8,345 bases of DNA from Erythrobacter sp. (GCA_013214365.1 JABSPI010000102.1:1-8345); one strand, 5' to 3'. Counted from the first letter of the stretch, positions 1-7,437 are shown. A program made the numbers and translations. Notes: generated by a model from the sequence alone, not told the origin.

Positions 1-509
1 TCATCGCTGAGGAAAATCCGGCTGACCGCGGTGACCGGCGGGGTTTGCCCGGTGGTTTTGGCGGTGATCCGCTCGCCATTGACGAATGCCCCCTGGCCCG
101 CGCGCGCATGGCACAGCCGGTCGCGCCGCGGATCATATAGCCACCCGGCCACCGCAACGCCCGCATCCGCGAGCGCGATGATCGTGCCGAAAGGGTGTTT
201 GCCCTCGGTGTAATTGGCGGTCCCGTCGAGCGGGTCGATGATCCAGCACGCGCCCGATAATTTATCCAGCACGCCCGGGTCCTGCGCCACCGCTTCCTCG
301 CCCACAATTGCGATATCGGGGGCCAGTTTGGTGAGCGCTTCGGACAGAAAATTCTCCACCTCGCGGTCAACAATCGTGACCGGGTCATTGTCGCCCTTCA
401 TCTCGATCTCGTCCGCGGCCAACGCCTGAAAACGGGGCAGGATCGAGCGTTCGGAAGCGAACCGCAAAAGGTCGCGGATTTCGGCATCAAGCGCGGAAAA
501 TTCGGTCAT
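1..509 (-). CDS. Inositol monophosphatase family protein (partial, C-terminus outside window)
   Basis: This is the first 169 residues of a Mg2+-dependent sugar/nucleotide phosphatase of the inositol-monophosphatase superfamily, read from the reverse complement. Visible family motifs are K-G-D-N-D-P-V-T-x-x-D (residues 38-48), the metal-binding G-E-E (70-72) and the hallmark W-I-I-D-P-L-D-G-T (89-97), which together give the usual metal and phosphate site. The second conserved Asp/Gly-rich motif lies beyond base 1. The ATG at 509-507 follows the argJ stop codon (513-511) by one base, and a GGAG Shine-Dalgarno inside the end of argJ (518-515) sits 5 nt upstream, so the two are probably co-transcribed and translationally coupled. 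Members dephosphorylate inositol phosphate, histidinol phosphate, fructose bisphosphate or PAP. The sequence alone does not choose among these. A histidinol-phosphatase role would fit an amino-acid biosynthesis context, but that is inference. Confidence 0.9.
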   Translation of the reverse strand, partial: MTEFSALDAEIRDLLRFASERSILPRFQALAADEIEMKGDNDPVTIVDREVENFLSEALTKLAPDIAIVGEEAVAQDPGVLDKLSGACWIIDPLDGTANYTEGKHPFGTIIALADAGVAVAGWLYDPRRDRLCHARAGQGAFVNGERITAKTTGQTPPVTAVSRIFLSD

Positions 510-510
510 G

Positions 511-1737
511 TCAGCTCCGGTAATCGGCGTTGATAGAGATATAGCCATGCGTCAGGTCACAGGTCCAAACCCGCGCTGCGCCATCGCCCATACCCAATTC
601 AACCGCCAGATCGATATGTTGTCCTTTGAGATGCGCGGCCACCGGGGCCTCGTCATAATCATCCACTGGCACCCCCTCGCGCGCCGCCCACACGCCGCCA
701 AACGCGATCGAGAGCCGGTCGCGGTCCGCCGGTTCGCCCGCTTTGCCCACCGCCATGACCACGCGGCCCCAATTGGCATCCTCGCCCGCAATCGCGGTTT
801 TGACCAGCGGCGAATTGGCAATCGCCAGCCCGACCCGCCGCGCGCTGTCATCGCTGACCGCGCCGCTGACGCGCACTTCGATGAATTTGGACGCCCCTTC
901 GCCGTCGCGCACCACCAATTGCGCCAGATTGCGGCACACATCACCCAACGCCGCGGCAAAGGCATCGGCGCCTTCGCTGTCCCAACCGGTGATCCGCGGC
1001 GCGCCCGATTTGCCCGTGGCACAGGCCAATATCGTGTCGCTGGTCGAGGTGTCGCCATCGACCGTGATGCAGCTGAAGCTTTGCGCATTGGCCGCGTTCA
1101 GCAATTCCTGCAGGAAACCGGGCGCGACATCGGCATCGGTGAAGATATAGCCCAACATGGTGGCCATGTCGGGGGCGATCATGCCCGACCCTTTGATAAT
1201 GCCGCACACATTGACCGTGGCGGTGCCCACGATTGCGGATGCATGCGCGCCTTTGTTGAATGTGTCGGTGGTGTTGATCGCGGCAGCGGCCTCTTCCCAT
1301 GTGCAAGGCGGCGCTTGCAAGACCGCCTCGATCCCCGCTTTGGCGCGGTCTTTGGGCAAGGGCACGCCGATCACGCCGGTTGAGCAAACCAACACATCAT
1401 CCGCGCCGCAGCCCAATGCCGCGCCCATTTGCGCCTGGATCGCCTCGACCGCCTCGCGTCCGCGATGGCCGGTAAAGGCGTTGGAATTGCCCGCATTCAC
1501 GATCACGGCGCGCGCGCGGCCCGATTTGACCTGTTCGCGGCCCAATTCCACCTCGGACGAGGCGCATGCGCTTTGAGTGAAGACCCCGGCAAGGCTGGTC
1601 CCTTCGGCCAATTCGACAAAGGTCAGATCGCACCGGTCCCATTCCTTATATCGCGCGCGTGCCACGCGCAAAGTGACCCCGTCAATTGCGGGCATATCGG
1701 GAAAGGGCAGGGCGAGGGGGGAGGTTTCGAGATCCAT
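511..1737 (-). CDS. argJ: Bifunctional glutamate N-acetyltransferase / amino-acid N-acetyltransferase ArgJ
   Basis: ArgJ transfers the acetyl group from N-acetylornithine to glutamate (arginine biosynthesis, cyclic route) and in many bacteria also makes N-acetylglutamate from acetyl-CoA. It is a cytoplasmic protein that cleaves itself into alpha and beta chains. At 408 aa it has normal family length. The autoproteolysis site A-T-M-L is at residues 192-195, with Thr193 as the expected new N-terminal nucleophile. The S-T-G-V-I-G stretch (119-124) holds the expected oxyanion-hole Thr-Gly pair, N-A-G-N-S-N-A (81-87) and T-T-D-T-F (156-160) are family signatures, and the C-terminus N-A-D-Y-R-S is typical. 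The ATG at 1737-1735 has a TAAGG ribosome site (1749-1745) 7 nt upstream, which supports this start. The inositol-monophosphatase-family gene follows 1 nt after the stop. The gene appears intact. Whether the acetyl-CoA activity is present cannot be judged from sequence. Confidence 0.96.
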   Translation of the reverse strand: MDLETSPLALPFPDMPAIDGVTLRVARARYKEWDRCDLTFVELAEGTSLAGVFTQSACASSEVELGREQVKSGRARAVIVNAGNSNAFTGHRGREAVEAIQAQMGAALGCGADDVLVCSTGVIGVPLPKDRAKAGIEAVLQAPPCTWEEAAAAINTTDTFNKGAHASAIVGTATVNVCGIIKGSGMIAPDMATMLGYIFTDADVAPGFLQELLNAANAQSFSCITVDGDTSTSDTILACATGKSGAPRITGWDSEGADAFAAALGDVCRNLAQLVVRDGEGASKFIEVRVSGAVSDDSARRVGLAIANSPLVKTAIAGEDANWGRVVMAVGKAGEPADRDRLSIAFGGVWAAREGVPVDDYDEAPVAAHLKGQHIDLAVELGMGDGAARVWTCDLTHGYISINADYRS

Positions 1738-1761
1738 CCTTTGGCCTTAGAATTGCGGTTT

Positions 1762-1785
1762 GCCGCTGTAAACGCCGGTGTAAAG
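1762..1785. repeat. 12-bp imperfect tandem repeat in the argJ upstream region
   Basis: Two adjacent 12-bp units, GCCGCTGTAAAC (1762-1773) and GCCGGTGTAAAG (1774-1785), match at 10 of 12 positions. They lie 25-48 bp upstream of the argJ start, within the 130-bp divergent gap. A period of about one helical turn suits a protein-binding site, but no known operator consensus is recognised. The region may also hold promoters for both directions; no convincing -35/-10 pair was found. Confidence 0.4.
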
Positions 1786-1867
1786 GTTGCAGTCATAATG
1801 GGCCGCTAGGAAAAGGTGCGGCAGGCGGTGGACGAATCCACTCGCGCTCTCTATCTAGGCTTGCATC

Positions 1868-2146
1868 ATGACCCGTCGTCATCTGCTCACTTTGTTTGCC
1901 CTGTTCACCGGGCTTGCTGCGCTGCAATCGCCGGCGCAGGCGAGTGCGCTCGACAATATGGTGTTTGATGCCTCGGCCCTGACCAAGGTGAGCGACACCG
2001 CGCACAGCGAGAATAGCCCGTGCCAGATCGCGCGCAGCGCGTGTGCCCGGCGCTGGATTGCGCGCCAGCCGCGCATCCGCACATGGCCCGCTCCCGCCGT
2101 CATGCATGCGCCCGTCATCATCGGGCCCGACCGCGCTCTGGAATAG
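1868..2146 (+). CDS. Small putative secreted protein of unknown function, upstream of secA
   Basis: A 92-residue protein whose first 25 residues form a textbook Sec signal peptide: a basic start (M-T-R-R-H), a hydrophobic core rich in Leu/Ala/Phe (6-19) and a probable cleavage site A-Q-A/S after residue 25. The mature part (about 67 residues) has two cysteines (52 and 59), a basic Arg-rich stretch (56-71) and a Pro/Val-rich tail ending I-I-G-P-D-R-A-L-E. No enzymatic domain is recognised. The ribosome site is weak (TAGG at 1856-1859, 8 nt before the ATG). The gene is divergent from argJ and lies 226 bp upstream of secA on the same strand. The signal peptide is the main reason to choose this frame over overlapping open frames on both strands. 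A role tied to secretion control is possible only by analogy with SecM. Confidence 0.6.
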   Translation: MTRRHLLTLFALFTGLAALQSPAQASALDNMVFDASALTKVSDTAHSENSPCQIARSACARRWIARQPRIRTWPAPAVMHAPVIIGPDRALE

Positions 2147-2154
2147 ATCTTAGA

Positions 2155-2236
2155 CAGACAATCGGTTTGACCACCGCCGATGCGCGTAAAGGCGCGGCTG
2201 GCTTGTGCGCTTATCGCTTTGCACTGTGATTGTCTG
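2155..2236. promoter_or_regulatory. 9-bp perfect inverted repeat in the secA upstream region
   Basis: CAGACAATC (2155-2163) is the exact reverse complement of GATTGTCTG (2228-2236), with 64 bp between the arms. Between them a smaller hairpin is possible (GCC..GCGC at 2176-2185 with GCGC-GGC at 2192-2198, with a bulge), and a TTGACC resembling a -35 element lies at 2167-2172 without a good -10 partner. The arms could close a long RNA stem-loop in the secA leader or be paired protein sites. A 9-bp match in a gap this size can also arise by chance. The other part of the gap (2237-2372) shows no recognisable element, and the secA Shine-Dalgarno is weak. Confidence 0.25.
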
Positions 2237-2372
2237 ATCCCCCTCCCGTGCCGCAATCGCTGATCGCGACAAATCACCGGCACCCTCCCATACAGCACCA
2301 TTTTACAAGGCACGCCGCCCCGCGACACCGCATCGGCATGCTGGCAGATTTCAAAGGCTTTTTGCAAAACCC

Positions 2373-5147
2373 ATGTTCAACAAAATCGTCAAATCCGTCT
2401 TCGGCTCGTCCAATGACCGCTATGTCAAATCGCTTGGCAAAGTGGTCGCCAAGGTCAACGCGCTCGAACCGATCATCGAAGGTCTCTCGGACGAGGCTCT
2501 GCAAGCGCAGACCGCCAAATTCCGCGAACAGCTCGACAATGGATCGACGCTCGATGACATCCTGCCCGAAGCCTTCGCCACAGTGCGCGAGGCGTCCAAG
2601 CGGGTTTTGGGCATGCGCCATTTCGATGTGCAATTGATCGGCGGGATTGTCCTGCAACGCGGCGAAATCGCTGAAATGCGCACCGGTGAGGGCAAGACCT
2701 TGATGGCGACTTTGGGCGTCTATCTCAACGCGATCGAGGGCAAGGGCGTGCATGTGGTCACGGTCAATGATTACCTTGCGCGGCGCGATGCGGAATGGAT
2801 GGGCCAGCTGTATAATTGGCTGGGTCTGAGCGTCGGGGTGATCGTCCCCAATATGATGGAGCCGGACAAGCGCGATGCGTATAATGCCGACATCACCTAT
2901 GGCACCAATAACGAGTTCGGGTTTGATTACCTGCGCGACAATATGAAGCATGAGCGCGCCCAGATGGTGCAGCGCCCGTTCAATTACGCGATTGTGGATG
3001 AGGTCGATTCCATCCTGATCGACGAGGCGCGCACGCCGCTGATTATTTCCGGCCCGACCGAGGACAAATCGGATCTCTATGTAAAGCTCGACGAGGTCGC
3101 CAAAGAGATCCCCGAAGACTGGTACGAAAAGGACGAGAAGACCAAAAACATCCAGTTCAACGAAGAAGGGTTGGACCAGGTTGAGGAATTGCTCGCGAAC
3201 AAGGGATTGTTGGAAACCGACAATCTGTATGACGTTGAAAACACGCAGGTCGTCCACCACCTCGATCAGGCGATGAAAGCGGTGCATATGTTCCACCGCG
3301 ACGACAATTACATCGTCAAGGACGACAAGGTCGTGATCATCGACGAATTCACCGGCCGGATGATGGACGGGCGGCGTTGGTCCAACGGTCTGCACCAGGC
3401 GGTTGAGGCCAAGGAAGGCGTCAAGATCGAGCCGGAAAACCAGACCATGGCCTCGATCACGTTCCAGAATTATTTCCGGATGTATCCCAAACTGGCCGGC
3501 ATGACCGGCACCGCGGCCACCGAAGCGGCGGAATTCTGGGACATTTACAAGGTCAATGTGGTCGAAATCCCGACCAATCTTCCGGTTGCACGGATCGACG
3601 AGGAAGACGAATTCTACAAGAACACGATGGATAAATTCAAAGCCATCGCCAAAGCGATCAAGGAAAAGAACGATATCGGCCAACCGATCCTGGTCGGCAC
3701 GGTCTCGATCGAGAAATCCGAATTGTTGTCGCAATTCCTCAATAAAGAAGGCGTCAAACACGAAGTGTTGAACGCCCGCCAGCACGAGCGCGAGGCGCAT
3801 ATCGTGGCGCAGGCCGGGCGTCTTGGCGCGGTCACCATCGCCACCAATATGGCGGGCCGCGGGACCGATATTCAGCTCGGCGGCAATGTCGAGTTTCGGA
3901 TCGACGACGAGCTGGGCGAGATGGAAGACGGCATCGTCAAAAACGCCGAGATCACCCGCATCAAGGAAGAGGTTGCGGCGGAAAAGGCCAAAGTGCTCGA
4001 AGCGGGCGGATTGTTCGTTCTGGGCACGGAACGGCACGAATCGCGCCGGATCGACAACCAATTGCGCGGGCGTTCAGGCCGTCAGGGCGATCCGGGTCTG
4101 TCGCGCTTTTACCTGTGTCTCGAAGACGATTTGCTGCGCATTTTTGGCCCCGACACTTTGTTTGCCAAAATGATGAATTCCAACCTCGAAGATGGCGAGG
4201 CGATCGGGTCGAAATGGCTTTCGAAAGCGATCGAAACCGCCCAGAAAAAGGTCGAGGCGCGCAATTACGACACCCGTAAACAAGTGGTCCAATACGACGA
4301 TGTGATGAACGACCAGCGCAAGGTCATCTACGAACAACGCGCCGAAATCATGGATGCCAATGCGGTCGATGATGTGGTGGTCGATATGCGTCACGACACC
4401 GTCAATTCGATCATCTACAGCCATTGTCCGATGGGGTCCTATCCCGAACAATGGGATGTCGAGGGGCTCAAAACCAAGCTCAAAGAGGTGTTGTTGATCA
4501 CGCCTCCGATCGATGAATGGCTCGAGGAAGACGAGGTTGAGCAGGAAATCCTCGAAGAGCGTATCCGCGCCCAGACCGACGAGATGATGGCCGAGAAAAT
4601 CGCCCGCAATGCGCCCGATCAATGGCGCCGGGTGGAAAAGCAGATCCTGCTTGAGCGGTTGGATTTCCACTGGAAAGAGCATCTCGCAACGCTCGACGCG
4701 CTGCGTCAGGTGATCTGGATGCGCGGGATCGCCCAGAAACAGCCGATCAACGAATACAAGCAAGAAGCCTTTGCGCTGTTTGAGACCCTGCTCGACACTC
4801 TGCGCGAGGATGTCACCGGCATTTTGATGCGGGTGGAATTGGTTCAGGCCCCGCCAGCACCCGAAGCTTTGCCCGACCTGCCCGATTTCCTCACCGGGCA
4901 TATCGATCCATTGACCGGGTTGGAAAATTCCAATGATGGCGATGGTTCGGCGCGGCGGCCCGAATTGTTCGGTTCGCTTGCCGGGTCACCGCAAGCCGCC
5001 GCCGGTCCGGGCGGGGCGATCACCGAAAACCCCTACGCCCATCTCGAAATCAGCCGCAATGCGCCGTGCCCGTGCGGGTCGGGCAACAAGTATAAACATT
5101 GCCATGGCGCGGCCGGTATTCCGGCGGCCAAGGCGGCCTCGCTCTGA
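2373..5147 (+). CDS. secA: Preprotein translocase ATPase subunit SecA
   Basis: SecA is the motor that drives unfolded preproteins through the SecYEG channel using ATP. It is found in the cytosol and at the inner membrane. The 924-aa frame is full length. The start M-F-N-K-I-V and the stretch [10 protein letters not shown] match family N-termini. Seen motifs are Walker A (R-T-G-E-G-K-T, 103-109), Walker B D-E-V-D (209-212) followed by [12 protein letters not shown], the A-G-M-T-G-T-A and [10 protein letters not shown] segments, the second-motor [11 protein letters not shown] loop, and a C-terminal zinc motif with Cys899, Cys901, Cys910 and His911, used for SecB and phospholipid contact. A variable Gly/Ala/Pro-rich linker (about 845-890) precedes it. 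The only Shine-Dalgarno-like element is AAAGG at 2353-2357, 15 nt from the ATG, which is unusually distant. The gene stands apart from its neighbours and shows no frameshift. Confidence 0.99.
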   Translation: MFNKIVKSVFGSSNDRYVKSLGKVVAKVNALEPIIEGLSDEALQAQTAKFREQLDNGSTLDDILPEAFATVREASKRVLGMRHFDVQLIGGIVLQRGEIAEMRTGEGKTLMATLGVYLNAIEGKGVHVVTVNDYLARRDAEWMGQLYNWLGLSVGVIVPNMMEPDKRDAYNADITYGTNNEFGFDYLRDNMKHERAQMVQRPFNYAIVDEVDSILIDEARTPLIISGPTEDKSDLYVKLDEVAKEIPEDWYEKDEKTKNIQFNEEGLDQVEELLANKGLLETDNLYDVENTQVVHHLDQAMKAVHMFHRDDNYIVKDDKVVIIDEFTGRMMDGRRWSNGLHQAVEAKEGVKIEPENQTMASITFQNYFRMYPKLAGMTGTAATEAAEFWDIYKVNVVEIPTNLPVARIDEEDEFYKNTMDKFKAIAKAIKEKNDIGQPILVGTVSIEKSELLSQFLNKEGVKHEVLNARQHEREAHIVAQAGRLGAVTIATNMAGRGTDIQLGGNVEFRIDDELGEMEDGIVKNAEITRIKEEVAAEKAKVLEAGGLFVLGTERHESRRIDNQLRGRSGRQGDPGLSRFYLCLEDDLLRIFGPDTLFAKMMNSNLEDGEAIGSKWLSKAIETAQKKVEARNYDTRKQVVQYDDVMNDQRKVIYEQRAEIMDANAVDDVVVDMRHDTVNSIIYSHCPMGSYPEQWDVEGLKTKLKEVLLITPPIDEWLEEDEVEQEILEERIRAQTDEMMAEKIARNAPDQWRRVEKQILLERLDFHWKEHLATLDALRQVIWMRGIAQKQPINEYKQEAFALFETLLDTLREDVTGILMRVELVQAPPAPEALPDLPDFLTGHIDPLTGLENSNDGDGSARRPELFGSLAGSPQAAAGPGGAITENPYAHLEISRNAPCPCGSGNKYKHCHGAAGIPAAKAASL

Positions 5148-5159
5148 TCGCTGGGTGTG

Positions 5160-5195
5160 TGCTGGACTGGCTGGATCGGCTGGGTCGGCGTGATC
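5160..5195 (+). repeat. Degenerate 9-bp tandem repeats after secA
   Basis: In the 102-bp gap between secA and the permease gene, GGCTGGATC (5169-5177), GGCTGGGTC (5178-5186) and GGCGTGATC (5187-5195) run in tandem, preceded by a more diverged unit at 5160-5168. A 4-bp hairpin (GGCG/CGCC, 5187-5198) lies at the end, but it lacks a T-tract and is not a convincing rho-independent terminator. No function is assigned. Confidence 0.35.
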
Positions 5196-5249
5196 GCCAA
5201 TGAGCCGGGCCGGACAAGCGTGTGGGCGCAGCGATAGGCGGGGTGTGAC

Positions 5250-5600
5250 ATGCCGCTGATCGCGCTGCTGGTTCTGGGGTTTTTCCTCACCGCGCTGCTC
5301 TATGCCAGCGTGGGGTTTGGCGGGGGCTCGACCTATGCCGCTTTGCTGGCGCTGTCGGGGCTCGATTACCGGGTGCTGCCAATGGTGGCGCTGGCGTGCA
5401 ATATTGTGGTGGTGGCCGGGGCCAGCTGGCGCTTTGCCCGTGCTGGAGTGACCCCGTGGAAAGGCGCGCTTGTGCTCACCGCGCTGGCCGCGCCCGCGGC
5501 GTTTATCGGCGGCACAATCCCGATCGCGCGCGAGGCGTTCCTGCTGCTTTTGGGGGCAAGCCTGGTGCTGACCGCGATCCATGCTCATTCCGGTGCGTGA
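5250..5600 (+). CDS. TauE/SafE-family (TSUP) permease, N-terminal half (gene split by frame change)
   Basis: The TSUP family comprises inner-membrane permeases of about 250 residues built from two homologous halves, linked in studied members to movement of sulfite, sulfoacetate and other small anions. This frame gives the first half: 116 residues with hydrophobic segments near 3-18, 44-58, 74-90 and 97-110, and the half-repeat signature S-V-G-F-G-G-G-S (20-27). The ATG at 5250 has an AGGCGGGG ribosome site (5236-5243) at good spacing. After Ile110 the reading frame leaves the family: the last six residues (H-A-H-S-G-A) look like out-of-frame tail, and the expected continuation is found one base later in the next frame (5581 onward). 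Joining residues 1-110 to the downstream frame gives 251 residues, the normal family size. The gene may be broken, mis-sequenced by one base, or expressed as a half-protein. Confidence 0.8.
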   Translation: MPLIALLVLGFFLTALLYASVGFGGGSTYAALLALSGLDYRVLPMVALACNIVVVAGASWRFARAGVTPWKGALVLTALAAPAAFIGGTIPIAREAFLLLLGASLVLTAIHAHSGA

Positions 5601-6006
5601 GGCGGGCGAGACTGTGACGGGCGGGGCGGCCCGTTTTGCCAAAGCGATGCCATTTATCGCCGCCCCGATCGGCTTTCTTGCCGGCCTTGTCGGTATTGGC
5701 GGGGGGATATTCCTCGCCCCTCTGCTCCACCTCACCCAATGGCGCGATGCGCGCGCGATTGCGGCGACTGCGAGCCTGTTCATTCTGGTCAATTCGCTGT
5801 TCGGGCTGGGCGGGCAGATGCTCAAACACGGGCCTGCCATGTTTGGCGGCGCCATGGCCGAGGCGCTGCCGCTGCTGATTGCGGTGGTGATCGGCGGGCA
5901 AATCGGCAGCTTGATGGCGGTGCGGGTCCTGCCGCTCAAATGGATCAGATGGCTGACCGCGGCGCTGGTTCTGGTGGTGGGCGTGCGATTGTTGTCGGGG
6001 GTGTAG
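5581..6006 (+). CDS. TauE/SafE-family (TSUP) permease, C-terminal half (gene split by frame change)
   Basis: This frame carries the second half of the permease: 141 residues with the second half-repeat signature G-L-V-G-I-G-G-G-I-F-L-A-P-L (35-48), the conserved A-I-A-A-T-A-S-L-F-I-L-V-N-S segment, a G-G-Q-I-G-S motif and a C-terminal hydrophobic helix ending near V-G-V-R-L-L. An in-frame ATG at 5581 overlaps the end of the upstream half by 20 bp, so re-initiation by translational coupling is conceivable, though no Shine-Dalgarno sits at proper distance. The first ~20 residues (to about A-A-R-F-A-K) correspond to the inter-half linker of intact homologues, which means the break falls between domains and not within a membrane helix. 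It leads, after 52 bp, into the transferase genes on the same strand. Its substrate is unknown. Confidence 0.8.
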   Translation: MLIPVREAGETVTGGAARFAKAMPFIAAPIGFLAGLVGIGGGIFLAPLLHLTQWRDARAIAATASLFILVNSLFGLGGQMLKHGPAMFGGAMAEALPLLIAVVIGGQIGSLMAVRVLPLKWIRWLTAALVLVVGVRLLSGV

Positions 6007-6058
6007 GCGGCAAAGTGATTGCCTCACCGCGCGGGCGATGGGATATGCGCGTGTGGTT

Positions 6059-6640
6059 ATGAATGTGCGCCTTGTCCTGTTTGTCCGTTTTCCCGATCCG
6101 GGCCAGTGTAAGACCCGGCTCATTCCCGCGCTCGGCCCCCAAGGCGCAGCCGACATCCACCGCATTCTGGCACAGCGCACCCACACCACGTTGCGCGCCA
6201 GCGGCCATGCGCTCACCATCGCCTATACCGGGGCCAGCGCGGCGCAATTTGCCCGCTGGCTGGGCCCTGATGCCGATCTGGTGGAGCAGGAGGAGGGCGA
6301 TCTGAGCGCCCGTCTGCTCCCCTTCGCGCAGCAGGCACCGGTGATCTTTTTCGGGGCCGACACCCCCGATCTGCGCGCCCATCACGTCGATGCCGCGGTG
6401 CGCGCGCTGGACACACATGAGGTGGTGATCGGCCCTGCTGAGGATGGCGGATATTACCTTATCGGGATGCGCCGCGCGCTGCCGCAATTGCTGGTCGATA
6501 TGCCGTGGAGCACTGATCAGGTCCTGCCGCAAACGCTTGGCCGGCTCGGCCAGATGGGCATTGCGCCTGCTATGCTCGACATGCTGGCCGATTGCGACCG
6601 GCCCGGCGATCTGGCGCGGTGGCCGGATTTGGCGCGATGA
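6059..6640 (+). CDS. DUF2064 / CofC-like GT-A transferase (rSAM/selenodomain-associated transferase 1 type)
   Basis: A 193-aa soluble protein with a nucleotide-diphospho-sugar transferase (GT-A) fold, as in the DUF2064 family. Signatures seen: the N-terminal strand and loop L-V-L-F-V-R-F-P-D-P-G-Q-C-K-T-R-L (5-21), equivalent to the nucleotide-binding P-G-x-x-K-T-R-L; F-F-G-A-D-T-P-D-L (98-106), the metal-binding acidic motif; and G-P-A-E-D-G-G-Y-Y-L-I-G-M (125-137). An upstream in-frame ATG at 6038 would add seven residues; the ATG at 6059 is preferred because family members start right before the R-L-V-x-F-x-R-F-P strand. Its stop overlaps the next start in an ATGA (6637-6640). The family is named for co-occurrence with radical SAM genes and its biochemical reaction is largely undefined; a nucleotidyl- or glycosyl-transfer step is inferred. 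Confidence 0.9.
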   Translation: MNVRLVLFVRFPDPGQCKTRLIPALGPQGAADIHRILAQRTHTTLRASGHALTIAYTGASAAQFARWLGPDADLVEQEEGDLSARLLPFAQQAPVIFFGADTPDLRAHHVDAAVRALDTHEVVIGPAEDGGYYLIGMRRALPQLLVDMPWSTDQVLPQTLGRLGQMGIAPAMLDMLADCDRPGDLARWPDLAR

Positions 6641-7437
6641 CCACACTCAGCATCGTCATCCCCACTTTGAACGAAGAGCACAGCCTGCCGCGCACGCTCA
6701 GCCATTTGCGCGCGCTCGATCCCGCGCCCGATGAAATCGTGATCGCCGATGGCGGGAGCAACGATGCCACCATCACAATAGCGGCCGAAATGGGGGGCGC
6801 GATGGCGGACGAGGCCGGCGCCCAATCCGCATCTCAAACCGCGCCTCAAACCATGGGCCAAATCCCGATCCGCATCCTGACCTGTCCCCAACCGGGGCGG
6901 GGGCCGCAAATCAATGCCGGGGTTGGGGCGGCTATGGGCGATATTGTCTGCATCCTCCACGCCGACAGCGAATTGCCCCGCGATGCGATCGCTTTGATGC
7001 GCGCTGCAATGCGCGATGATCGCCTTGCCCTGTCGAGTTTTCTGCCGCGTCTGGTGGGCGAAGGGGGCACGCGCTGGGGGTCGAGCCTGCACAATGTCGC
7101 CAAGGTCTGGTACGCGCCGCTGATCGGGCGGCCGCTGGCCTTTGCGCGCGGTGTGCGTTTGCTGTTTGGCGATCATGCGATGTTTTTCCGGCGCGCTGAT
7201 TTTGCCGCGATCGGGGGATGCGATCCGCGTCTGGCGATTATGGAAGATGCCGATTTGTGCCTCAAATTTGCGCGGTTGGGCCGGGTGCGCCCCTTGTGGC
7301 GATGGGTCCGGACATCGGATCGCCGGATTGCCCAATTGGGCAGCGTGCGGGCCAATATCATCTATCTTAAAGTGTGCCTGTTATGGGCGATGGGCGCGCG
7401 CGAGAGTTTGGGCGATCACTATCCCGAAATCCGATAG
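6637..7437 (+). CDS. Family-2 glycosyltransferase (rSAM/selenodomain-associated transferase 2 type, MftF-like)
   Basis: A 266-aa GT-A glycosyltransferase. It opens with L-S-I-V-I-P-T-L-N-E-E (4-14), then I-V-I-A-D-G-G-S-N-D (34-43), the sugar-nucleotide aspartates, and C-I-L-H-A-D-S-E-L-P (105-114), the divalent-metal motif. The acceptor-side signature G-D-H-A-M-F-F-R-R (178-186) and I-M-E-D-A-D-L-C-L-K (201-210) match the 'transferase 2' family associated with radical SAM genes, and G-D-H-Y-P-E-I-R closes the protein. The start at 6637 overlaps the previous stop by 4 bp (ATGA), which is strong evidence for coupled translation; an in-frame ATG at 6592 would lie inside the upstream gene and adds residues unlike the family. 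Between residues about 55 and 78 there is an Ala/Gln/Ser/Thr-rich insertion with respect to the family as I recall it. Donor and acceptor are unknown. Confidence 0.9.
   Translation: MTTLSIVIPTLNEEHSLPRTLSHLRALDPAPDEIVIADGGSNDATITIAAEMGGAMADEAGAQSASQTAPQTMGQIPIRILTCPQPGRGPQINAGVGAAMGDIVCILHADSELPRDAIALMRAAMRDDRLALSSFLPRLVGEGGTRWGSSLHNVAKVWYAPLIGRPLAFARGVRLLFGDHAMFFRRADFAAIGGCDPRLAIMEDADLCLKFARLGRVRPLWRWVRTSDRRIAQLGSVRANIIYLKVCLLWAMGARESLGDHYPEIR
6829..6852 (+). repeat. 12-bp tandem repeat within the glycosyltransferase gene
   Basis: GCATCTCAAACC (6829-6840) is followed directly by GCGCCTCAAACC (6841-6852), 10 of 12 identical. In the protein this reads A-S-Q-T then A-P-Q-T. It lies in the family-atypical insertion and suggests that the insertion grew by in-frame duplication. 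Confidence 0.55.

Noticed and set aside
508..1383. 291-codon plus-strand frame opposite argJ
   Set aside because: Antisense to argJ, which has all catalytic motifs; the translated product is Arg/His-rich with no recognisable domain.
1793..2367. Minus-strand frames of 104 and 162 codons over the small secreted gene
   Set aside because: They lack a signal peptide, domain motif or ribosome site, while the plus-strand frame has a well-formed signal peptide.
2274..4061. 595-codon open frame on the minus strand opposite secA
   Set aside because: It is fully antisense to an intact, motif-complete secA. Strong GC bias at third positions removes stop codons from the opposite frame; the translation (rich in D, H, R, F, L without domain motifs) is typical of such shadows.
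5187..5198. Hairpin after secA as a rho-independent terminator
   Set aside because: Only a 4-bp stem and no following run of T residues.
4074..5939. Long minus-strand frames of 275 and 317 codons opposite the secA 3' end and the permease
   Set aside because: They cross recognised plus-strand genes and gene borders, show no family motif and have Arg/Pro/His-rich composition expected of antisense reading.
6517..7335. 272-codon minus-strand frame opposite the two transferase genes
   Set aside because: It spans the ATGA junction of two motif-complete genes and has no motif of its own.
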